Assembly: GCA_021234155.1 (NCBI GenBank)
Contig: JAJEKV010000238.1
Span: 374,001 to 438,000, forward strand
Length of the DNA stretch: 64,000 nt
Direction: 5' to 3'
DNA from: Isoetes taiwanensis
Taxonomy: Eukaryota > Streptophyta > Lycopodiopsida > Isoetales > Isoetaceae
The notes beneath the pieces are model-generated. The model had not been told where the DNA came from and searched no databases. It saw only the letters and a list, made by a program, of their open reading frames with translations. Made by a program: the position numbers and the translations under genes. Every line of letters starts with the position of its first letter. The stretch's first letter is position 1. This document shows, piece by piece, positions 33,972 through 42,640 of the stretch.

Positions 33972-33987
33972 GGTATAAATTTATACG
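33972..33987. repeat. Family C palindrome at the methyltransferase stop codon
   Basis: GGTATAAATTTATACG. On the minus strand the left half provides the last codon and the stop (GTA TAA, stop at 33983-33981) of the methyltransferase gene. Confidence 0.85.
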
Positions 33988-34695
33988 GGGGGAGGTTCTT
34001 CCCAGTCCACAGGGCTCTCATCTCTCTTTGGGTCTGTTTCTTGTGATGCCACAAAGCCAGAGACACCTGCTTCTGATTCTAAGGGTACTGGAACAGGCTG
34101 CTTGGGGGGCTCTAGCTCCACTGGTTCGAGATTTACAAACTCCACCTCCTCATCTTTTCTTCCTGTTATTGGAGGCTGGATTTCAGTGTAGGTACCTTTG
34201 ACATCCCCAGCACCATTTTTTGCTCCGAATTCCTCATTTTCATCAGGAAAGAACTCACAAAAACTTATTTTGGTCCTGATGAAATCGATTTTGTCCGGAT
34301 CTATGTCAACTGACACCACATTATGCCCCTGCTTAAGGGCGCATATAGCTGTGGTGCCAATTCCAGAAAAAACATCCAAAACCCAGTCCCCAGGGCGTGA
34401 AAACCATTGTATCAGATTGTTAATTAGCCTTTGGGGTTTTTGGTAGTGGGACACCACAGCGCCTTGCCTCTGTGGGTCTCTCACCAGAAAAGGCAGGAAT
34501 GGAATGCATTGCATGGTGGGGTCTTCTCACTTTGAGTGTTAAAGTGCACCATGGTCTTTTTGGTGTCAGCGCTGTAGTAGCCTATATGAAAGTGTTCGAA
34601 GCAGCTGACTAACCGTGGACTCCCACCATGACCTTTGACGTTTGTCTTCAGCCTGGAAGCAGAAAGAAATGGTAAGTCAAATGTAAAAAGAAAAC

Positions 34696-34883
34696 AGTAT
34701 AACTTATACGGCAGGTGCCTGCTATATAAATTTAGACCGCAAGGCTTCTGCGGTATAAATTTATACAGCAGGGCTTCTGTGGTATAAATTTATGCCGCAG
34801 GGCTTCAGCGGTGTAAATCTAAACCCCATGACATTTGCGGTATAAATTTATACCGCAAGGCTTCTGCGATATAAATTTATATA
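34696..34883. repeat. Family C array in the last intron, exact 29 bp period
   Basis: Copies of GGTATAAATTTATACC start at 34696, 34723, 34752, 34781, 34810, 34839 and 34868; the last six are spaced exactly 29 bp. Spacers are variants of GCAGGGCTTCTGC. Wholly inside the 34929-34653 intron of the methyltransferase gene. Confidence 0.9.
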
Positions 34884-35924
34884 GTAGGGTCTTGTTAAAA
34901 TATGAAACGTAAACGACTGTGAGGCTTACCAAATGCAGTTTTCAAATCTGGCATTGCAGACTGCGGATATGGGTTTGAGCACAGACATTGTTTGCAGGTC
35001 GGAATGAAAGATTATGACCCTCCAATTTGCCGATAAGGTGACTTCCTTCAGGCCATCCAAGAAGGCTCTTACTTGTACATGAGTAAAAGCCTCATCATCG
35101 AAAACGTTGTCTTTGATCTTAAACCAGTAGGGAATGTCGGCTATGCACAATGTGAAGTTCAGCTTATCCACCAAGAGTCCCCAGTTTGGTGCAGTCCCCA
35201 TGTACAACCTGGTACAAGCAGTCCTAGCCATAGGTAGTAAATCTCTCGTAGCCACCGTCAGAACTGCTTGATGCGACTTGCTTGCCCTGTTCGATGGCCT
35301 TTAGTCTTTGCTTTCCTTCTTTGGCCCTTTGAACTAGATTCAAGAAGCCTGCTGGCAGGCCTTTCTTCTTGTTCTGTAAGAAAAGAGTAAGGCAAAGGCA
35401 CAAAAGCAAAATTCGTAGTCTAGAAAACTCACCCAACCACTAAAGTTCACATCGTGTTCTCGTATTATGTTGTCTGTGGTACAAGTGGGATAAAGAAGCT
35501 TGCACTCTTCCCCGTCTTCTAAATTTAGTTGCTTCATTAACTCGGACTGGCATGTGACAATGTCCTTCTGACTGCAAACAAGAAGAGATTGTTAGGCAAA
35601 GCAATGGATTAAGTACAGCGCATAGTAAAGGCTCCTTACATCTTAGCTTCCTTATCCATTTCGTCAAGAGTAAATTCTTTCGCAACAACTTTTTCCAGGA
35701 GCCGCACAAATATTTCTTTGCTCTTTAAGCCCTGTAGTTGTGTCCATGGCAGAACGTTTTTGTTCTGTTTACCAGCGGTGCTGGCTTGCTCTTTAAGTTC
35801 ACCATCCTCAAACATACAGAAGATTCTTTCCTGCAGATCCCACACCTGTTGAAAATTGAGGACAAGCAGTTTAATGCATAAGGACAGCTGTGGAACAATA
35901 AATTCTAGAGTCAGTCAAGGCCAC

Positions 35925-36106
35925 GGTATAAATTTGTACCGTTCTCGACCGTAGTATAAAATTTACACGTCCATGCAACGTTATAAATTTATACCGTAGA
36001 AGGCCGAGGTATGACTTAGTCCGCGGTTTAGAATGGTATAAATTTATATCGTGGCATGGCCCGGTATAAATTTATACTGCTCCAAGATGCGGTATAAATT
36101 TATACC
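35925..36106. repeat. Family C array in the second intron, 27-28 bp period
   Basis: Seven sites start at 35925, 35953, 35980, 36008, 36035, 36063 and 36091. The fourth is badly mutated but keeps its place. Spacers are unrelated to one another, so spacing is kept while spacer sequence is not. Inside the 36189-35846 intron. Confidence 0.9.
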
Positions 36107-36882
36107 GGTTCCAACGACGGGTTTTTATCTAAACTACACATTCTAGAATACCTTGTAACAAAATTCAATAGGAACGAGGGAATACTTACTTGGCCATCTC
36201 TGAAAGCAAGTTGAGAGTAGTTATCGTATTGCTTTATTGCCATGATGTGCTTCTTATCAGAGTCATAACTCAAGCAACAAGCCTCCCGAAGTTCTTGAAG
36301 CTTGTTCTTCTGCTTCTTAAAGTCCTCTCCATGCAATTGCTTGAACTCGACGTCTTCTCTGTGCATGAAGCAGATTTTTTCTATGAGGCTCATCTTCAAC
36401 CTAAAGTCATTGTCCAGGTTGTGGCTCATGGCAATCACTTTGGCCTCCTCGTCTGTCAACCCAACATAAATATGGGCTTCCACGCTCTTCCAGACCTCGT
36501 TTCTGCTTTCCTCCTTAGATAGCTCCTTCCTGGCCTTGTAACTGTGTGTTCCACCGAGAACTTAATATTTGTAGTCCTCAAAGTCGGCCTTCCTGTAATG
36601 CCTGAGCTCTTGGACCTACTCTCGGTCAACCATAACAACCACTAACAACCACAACAACCTCATTCTGAGTGAATGACCAAAGCTTTCCTCTTTCCCTTCC
36701 CTGTGACTACCACCTCCTCTTCCTCTTCCTCCTCCTCCTCTTCTGCTCAAAGTCTTTTTCCACTTCTTCCTTTGTCCGTGGGTACCAGAAGCCCTTCACA
36801 ATTACTTTCTCGTCACACAGAATGACTGAGGACAAAATGTCTACTATATCCTGCATTCAGGAAGCTCAGTTAGCTTTCTGCC

Positions 36883-36898
36883 TGTATAAATTTATACG
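36883..36898. repeat. Family C palindrome in the first intron
   Basis: A single copy (TGTATAAATTTATACG) inside the short 86 bp intron between E1 and E2. Confidence 0.85.
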
Positions 36899-37227
36899 GT
36901 AAAGGAATAAAAGACAAAAGGGAGAGGATCACACCTCCAGGTAGCCAAGTTTGTTGTTCTCTGAAATATATTCATTAACATCCTTTGGCTTGCACATGCT
37001 TATTCTGAATTGTGCCGTCAGAAAGTACTGGACATCACCTTCATCGTTTATGCAATTCATTAAGATCTCGTCTTCATTATCTGTGGCCGTCAAACTTGTC
37101 ATTTCTCCAGCAGGGTAGTAGTCAGCCTTGAACTTCCCTCCTGTCTTGTTGCAAACGTACAAGTACGCATCAGTGGGGTAGCGATCCCTAGCTCCTTTGT
37201 GGACATACCACGTAACATCCCTCAGTT

Positions 37228-37475
37228 CTTAGAATTGGGGCTTCGGAGCTGACTGTTGACATTTGCCTTTAAAGGTTATCTTTGTGTTGAAAACGCGTAA
37301 ATCGTCGCGAAAATTGGTTTACCTCTATTTTCTTTTGTAATTAAGTACTAAAAATGTTGTCTTAGGGAACCTCTATGAGGTGTTATTTTACACTTTTCTC
37401 CATTGCTTTAACACCTAAAACCCCTGTAAAGTTTTGGGAACTATATGATTTTATACAGATTTCCGAGGCTCTCTC
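37228..37475. other. Upstream region of the ParB-methyltransferase gene
   Basis: No coding signal. It separates E1 from the mirrored palindrome array. An upstream exon with the true start codon may lie here or further out, but I cannot place it. Confidence 0.35.
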
Positions 37476-37814
37476 CTCTCGGTATAAATTTATACCGTGT
37501 GAGTTCTCCGCGGTATAAATTTATACCGAGGAGGTGGTCTCTCGGTATAAATTTATATTGCGAGAGTCCTCCCGCGGTATAAATTTATACCAATAAGGTC
37601 CTGAGTTGTATAAACTTATACCACCCTTGCTCGCATGGTATAAATTTATACCATGCGAGCACGGGCGGTATAAATTTATACCGCTCAGCACCTTGTCGGT
37701 ATAAATTTATACAAAGCCTAGGACTCTTGCGGTATAAATTTATACCGAGAGACCACCTCCTTGGTATAAATTTATACCGCAGAGAACTCACACGGTATAA
37801 ATTTATACCGAGAG
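37476..37814. repeat. Mirrored array of eleven family C palindromes
   Basis: Sixteen-base palindromes start at 37481, 37512, 37544, 37576, 37607, 37637, 37667, 37698, 37731, 37763 and 37794; steps are 30-33 bp, mean 31.3. The whole ~340 bp is itself an inverted repeat centred on the sixth copy: the spacers GTGTGAGTTCTCCGC, GAGGAGGTGGTCTCTC and CCTTGCTCGCAT recur as reverse complements on the other side. Eight of the eleven copies are a perfect GGTATAAATTTATACC. It lies in the divergent region between the methyltransferase and DUF7869 genes. Confidence 0.95.
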
Positions 37815-38064
37815 ACGTAAAAGAAACGTAGAAATAAAATGGTACGTGTTAGAAACTTACGTGACCATGTCCGTATGAAGATGCTTATAGCTGCTGGGAG
37901 TCGCAAAGAGGGGCGAGTATATAAGGCGGATCGCGAGCGCCATCGAGCCAAGCAGCGTATATAGATAATGAGTTCGCCTCTGCCGCCCTTAAGTACTATA
38001 CTGCCACGTGCTCTTCTATATAGAATCTGTCCATAACATTTCTTATACAGTGTTCTGAAGTTTT

Positions 38065-38203
38065 CGTATAAATTCATACCATTCCTGTTTGATTTCACAC
38101 TGCGACTGTATAAATTTATACACTCTCTGTATAAATTTATACCGCTCTTTATCTCGTGCTTTTGCTTTGTATAAATTTATACCGTCTGGTATAAATTTAT
38201 ACC
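38065..38203. promoter_or_regulatory. Family C palindromes upstream of the DUF7869 gene
   Basis: Five copies start at 38065, 38107, 38128, 38168 and 38188, so steps are 42, 21, 40 and 20 bp. The last ends 22 bp before the ATG at 38225. Each contains TATAAAT on both strands, so they could act as TATA boxes for the gene as well as protein-binding sites. Function is inferred. Confidence 0.6.
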
Positions 38204-38224
38204 ATCTGTGTCTACGTGCTCACT

Positions 38225-41200
38225 ATGGCTGGAGAGAAGAGAGCGTCTGAGCCACCACGTCCTGCTCGCCGGCTACCTCCTCCCATGGTTTTCACACCCA
38301 TTCCTCTGCCAACAGAAACAAATCTTAATAGAGAAGTTGTTGTTAGCCAAGGAACTTCTGACTCTGACACTCAAAGCCCCAGCCCTCCGGTTCGTACACG
38401 TCGGCTTCCACCACCAGTGCAGTTCACGCCACCAACTCCAGCTCCTGTGCGTCGTTTACCACCACCTATGCATTTTACTCCACCAGAACCCACAGAACAT
38501 CGCAACCTTCCTCCACCCATTCATTTCACTCCAGACAAGCTCAGACTCCCTCCTCCCGTTCACTTTAGTCTGTCTCCCTTAGTTCAGCTTAGACAGCCTA
38601 CCCGGGCGCAAGTCACTCCATCATCATCCATCGCACTACATGATGCCACTTTTAGTAGGAGCAGTCAGCACCATGCAACTCCTATGTTTTATGAGACTTC
38701 TGGAGCTGCTCAACTACGTCACCAGCCTTGACTTCTTTTTCCAAGGAAAAGGCAAACCTCTTCCACACAAAATCATCCCACGCCTAATCTCACAGCATCC
38801 ACTAGTACGCAGTCCATTCCTACAGTGTCAGATGAAGAAACACCTCAGGTTGCTCTCTTAGATGATGATGTAGCACAGCCACAAGTCTCCTTGTTCGAAT
38901 TTAAAGCTCCTCCTAGTGAAAATCTTAAGCGAAACTTACACAAGAAAGCTTATACATCACAAAGGAGAAAGAAACTAATGGATGAGGGTCACTTGAGGGC
39001 AACACATACAAGGCATTGTTGTCTTCAACACTGTTTGCTAAAGATTGGACTAAAAGAATTAAGGTTGATTCGAGACAACTACAGTTCAATGACGTTGTTA
39101 AACCAAAGAGGCTACTTAGCCTTCAATATACGGCCAGATTATAGTGACAAGTTTACTTACACAGCTGGTGGCCACAACGTCTATCAAACGACCTTCAAAA
39201 TGATTCATGCTTTAGGCAGCAGACGGCTTCACCGCCTGAAGAAAAGGCTTGACAAGAATCCTGGCATTAACGACTACTGCCATATCCAGAATTCATGCGC
39301 TTCAATGTGTTTCCTGGGTGGAAGGCTTCTTCAAGGAGTCTTGCGAGAAACTGCCTAATAGCCCTATGTACCACTTGAGTGACAACTTCACGAAACGTGA
39401 AGTCTACAATAATTATAAGGATTTGTGTATCGAGGCTGGAGAATGCCATGTATGCTACTCTTACTTCGCTGTGCTCTGGAAAAAAGAATTTTCCCGTGTG
39501 TCTATTCCTAGAAAGCACCGGATGTCTGTTTGTGCTACATGCTCTGAACTAAAAGCTCAGAGACAGAATGCAAGGACACTTCACACTAAAAGTAAGCTTC
39601 ACAACGTACTCTTGTCTAGTTCTACTCAATGGTAGGTTTTTTCCTGAACATGTTTTCATTTTAGATGCATTAAAAGAGAAATTGAATAAGCATAGAGAAC
39701 AACAATCTTTGGAAGAGAAAATTGACAAAACACATGAAGAAGGCTTTAGAACAATCACTCAACTACATATCGGTTGTTATTGATGGAATAGGCCAGCCTA
39801 CCTAACTTTGTCAATGTGCCTAAGGATGCTCCTGAAGAAGATTTCATACATCTGCATGTCGTTGATGCCACGTATTTTAATGGGAAGCTCTCTTGCAAGG
39901 CATTCTTGAACTATCCAAACATTCATGCTGATCCAAATCTCACTATCGCAATTTTGAATAAGATTCTTTCCAGTCTGGAGCATATCCACCAGTTCTATAC
40001 CTTCAGCTAGACAACACGACGAGAGAGAATAAGAATCAGGCATTCTTTGTTTACTGTGCCATGCTAGTTGAAAAACAAATCTTCAAGAATGTGAAGATTG
40101 GTTTTCTGCTTGTTGGTCATACACATAATCAAATTGACCAGATGTTCAGTAGATTCTCTAAACGTCTTGCTCGAAAAAAAACTCTCAGTCTGCCAACAAT
40201 GATTGAGGTTATCCAAGACTCCTACAATCCTCGCCCAGAACTCGAGATATTGAAAGAAATTTATGATTTCAAGGAATGGATTTTTCGGAGAGATCAGATG
40301 GGTCAATGTGCAATTGAGCCCTTATGAAACATTACATTTCGGCATCAGATCAAATTCTCACTCACAGATAGCAAGGCCATTCTACAAGGAAAGAAATATG
40401 CCATATCCTTGCAATGGCAGCCAACAGCTGGTATTCAATTCATTCACACCATCCCCGAGACTACTTCCATGCTCTCTGCAGAGCAAATGCCTCTAAAGAG
40501 CTTGAAAGAAATCACAAAGCGTAAAAGGGAGGGAAGAGCATTTGACTCAAACAAATCATTGGATTACATTGAGACCAGTATTCAGTCATGCTCTAATCAC
40601 TTTGGGGAGGCAGATGCTTCATGGTGGCCTCAGTTTGTTTCTCAGCAACGTGACATGTTACAAGCTATGTCACAAGGTCAAAGACCTGTTGCATTCAATT
40701 GGCCATCTAGGCAAACTCTGCCTACGCAAATTGAGAATCAAGAAGAACATGTGCAACTAATGCCTAGCTCAGATAAAGATGATAGAGTCATGTACATTGG
40801 CCCCAGACGCACAGCACAACAAGTTGCTTGGGTTTCTGGTTCTGTCTCAGAGATTCAAAAAGGAATGCTTGTTGCTGTCCCAGCTGATGATGATGAAACT
40901 GGGAAGCCATTCTGGCTGGCTAGAGTATTGCAGATAACAAGAGAGGATGGAATTCCCACTCAATTAAAAGTGCACCAGATGAGAACAAGTGCTGCCAATG
41001 CTTTCAGTGGGAGTTATAGTTTGGAGATGGTAAAAACAGAAGTGGGAAGAAGAACAAAGTCTAAAGCAAACACTAGTATCATAGATCTAGCTGAAGTAAA
41101 GGTTATTGCATATGACTTTGTTCTGACTGCTGCTAATAAGTTACGTGCGGTCACTCAAACTTTAATAAGATCGGCATGTGGATTAGATAAACAACCTAGA

Positions 41201-41311
41201 AAGGTGGCCAAAAAAGATGATGATGAAGACTCACTTGTAGACAGTGAGGAAGAAGATCGTCCAGTTTTAAGAGTGAAGGTGAGGATGAAGGCTCCACTAA
41301 TCAAGTACTAA
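38225..41311 (+). pseudogene. DUF7869 transposon protein of element C, frameshifted
   Basis: Starts at ATG 38225 (MAGEKRASEPPRP). Residues 15-130 hold five repeats of RRLPPPxxFTP. After a frame break near 38730 the next segment (38825-39358) has HTRHCCLQHC and a GGHNVYQTTFKMIHALG stretch typical of these proteins. A Cys pair in VCATCSELKAQ (39527-39560) and VVIDGIGQ (about 39774-39797) follow. QLDNTTRENKNQAFF (about 40004-40048) and the hallmark VGHTHNQIDQMF (40112-40147) come next. The last part (40409-41311) has the PFWLARVLQI motif and an acidic-basic tail. D, QLDN and GHTHxxID motifs suggest an RNase H-like catalytic domain. Frames break near 39358, 39635, 39783, 40010 and 40327, so no full protein is made as read. 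It diverges from the ParB-methyltransferase gene across the palindrome array. Confidence 0.75.
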
Positions 41312-41666
41312 ATGAGTCTGAGGATGACATGCATCCTGATATTGCTGCAAAATATAAGTTCGTCCGATGACTCAAACATGTAAACAGGAGAAAGTGCAGG
41401 TGATGAGGCTTTGTCAAAATGTGCTATATTTTTGACAATTTTGTTCATAATTTTGTGAAATTTTCACAAGCTCTGAATATATCACTTCTTTATCACTCTA
41501 CTACCCTTGCTGTTTTTTTCATTGCCTATTTTTTGCTACACTTCATATAAGTAACTATTTTTTTCCAAACTAGGAGGCTGCAACTACCTATTAAATATTT
41601 TTGCATAGAAGCTATGGTCAATCAACCCCTCAAAAAGGGTACCTGAATTACCTAAATTGTCACACT

Positions 41667-42640
41667 TGTCACGAACAAACCTTCAAAATAGAACTTTTTA
41701 AGGGAATCCTTCAAAGATTCCTTCTGAAGTGCATTTGGAGCAAATAAGTACGTTTCAATTTAAACTTTGTTGACTATGGAATGATTGAGCACTACATAAC
41801 GCGGCTAGTGGCTAAAAGGATGGGGGTCCCTGCTGAGCACGGCTACTAGGGGCCTATAGCAAGTTAACCTTATGGCCGGTCACTTCGTGTGGGCGGGGTA
41901 TGGGTCCGACACCCTCTGGATCAATGGTGCCACCCTGATCCTTAGGAGTTCCAGGTGTCGTGCCTCCTATTTTGGGGGGTTGAGTCGGGGAAGAATCGTG
42001 TGTCGTCACGGTTCTCTAGCTGCGCTTGGAACCGCTAGACCCCAGGAAGGGGAGATGGAACCCTTCCTGCCTAAATGGACCGGGGAGATGCAACGCGGAA
42101 TAGCCTCGAAGGGTGATACCTCGAGACTACGTATCCGACAGGCTACAATTATGCCAGAGTCCGATCTAGCCAGTCTACATAGTGTGCACAGGAGTGACGG
42201 ATGGAGTGGACTACCCTAGCCATTGTCTCTAGCCAGCTCCGCCATTGTTATGCTTCGGTCTATTCTATCTTATGGTCTAGCTGTCAATCGATCTCCCATG
42301 AGTCTGAGCCTTGGTTAGGAGCTCTCATGCTTTATGGCATATGTGTATCTCTGTTGTATCTATGGATATATTGATGTGCTACACTTCGTGGTAGTTCGAT
42401 GTATTGCTATTGCTAGTTCTGACATTGTTTATGCTTCCGCTATTATAGGAGCCCATAGGGGAAGGGCGCGCAAGACACTTTCGTGACCCCTTCCCGCACT
42501 AGGGATACCCAGGAGTGCGGGATAGATGGAGGGCCCGTGCGGTCGAAGGACCGGATGGGGGATTTCCTACGGAGTGTACGGCTGGGCGCCGTATATTTTA
42601 TAGGGGGTGTAAGCAGCGTCTCCTTTGGTTTCATATTCTG
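41667..42640 (-). repeat. LTR-like stretch, minus orientation
   Basis: Reads as an LTR on the minus strand, ending ...GTTCGTGACA (plus-strand TGTCACGAAC at 41667). It shares an ordered set of boxes with the 3' LTR at 32736-33545, including TAGTAGCC, CCATAGTCAACAAAGTTTAAA and ACTTATTT. The outer border is uncertain. No gypsy coding sequence adjoins it, so it may be a solo LTR. Confidence 0.5.

Larger units (their letters stand above)
33981..37227 (-). pseudogene. ParB-like domain fused to DNA amino-methyltransferase
   Basis: Six exon pieces on the minus strand with good splice sites: E1 37227-36935 (its 5' boundary is the least certain), E2 36850-36190, E3 35845-35640, E4 35571-35433, E5 35373-34930, E6 34652-33981. 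E2 holds a ParB-like fold: YK-stop-VLGGTHSYKARKEL, then VEAHIYVGLTDEEAKVIAMS and HNLDND, the pattern of ParB/Srx domains with a GG-T-H box. E5 has VVHGDC (35205-35191) and motif IV as ADIPYW (35141-35124; usual D-P-P-Y/W). E6 has the segment SHYQKPQRLI, the SRPGDWVLDVFSGIGTT motif I (34376-34350) and VVSVDIDPDKI. Order IV then I makes it a beta-class N4C/N6A methyltransferase. ParB-methyltransferase fusions are known in bacteria and phages. Stops at 36616-36618, 36562-36564 and 35224-35226, frameshifts near 35180 and 34520, and a slipped AGG tract (36710-36750) indicate decay. Confidence 0.85.
33546..41666. mobile_element. Element C: ParB-methyltransferase / DUF7869 element
   Basis: A block framed by two LTR-related stretches in opposite orientation. 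It holds a minus-strand ParB-methyltransferase gene (33981-37227), a plus-strand DUF7869 gene (38225-41311) and all copies of palindrome family C. The two genes diverge from a palindrome-rich region (37480-38204). I found no clear terminal repeats, so the true ends are unknown. The left 400 bp (33546-33960) and right 350 bp (41312-41660) are AT-rich and show no gene. DUF7869 genes mark DNA transposons or relics, so I infer a mobile element with the methyltransferase as cargo or as part of its machinery. Confidence 0.5.

Noticed and set aside
36710-36750. CTC/AGG tract as a regulatory microsatellite
   Set aside because: On the coding strand it encodes an Arg/Lys run of the ParB-methyltransferase gene, and its slippage explains a frameshift.
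33981-37227. Bacterial contamination
   Set aside because: Consistent GT-AG introns, palindromes shared with a eukaryotic DUF7869 gene and flanking plant retroelement sequence argue for a plant chromosome.
34696-38203. CRISPR-like array
   Set aside because: Regular short repeats, but each repeat is a full palindrome, spacers are only 11-17 bp and partly conserved or mirrored, and the context is an intron-containing eukaryotic gene with no cas-like gene.
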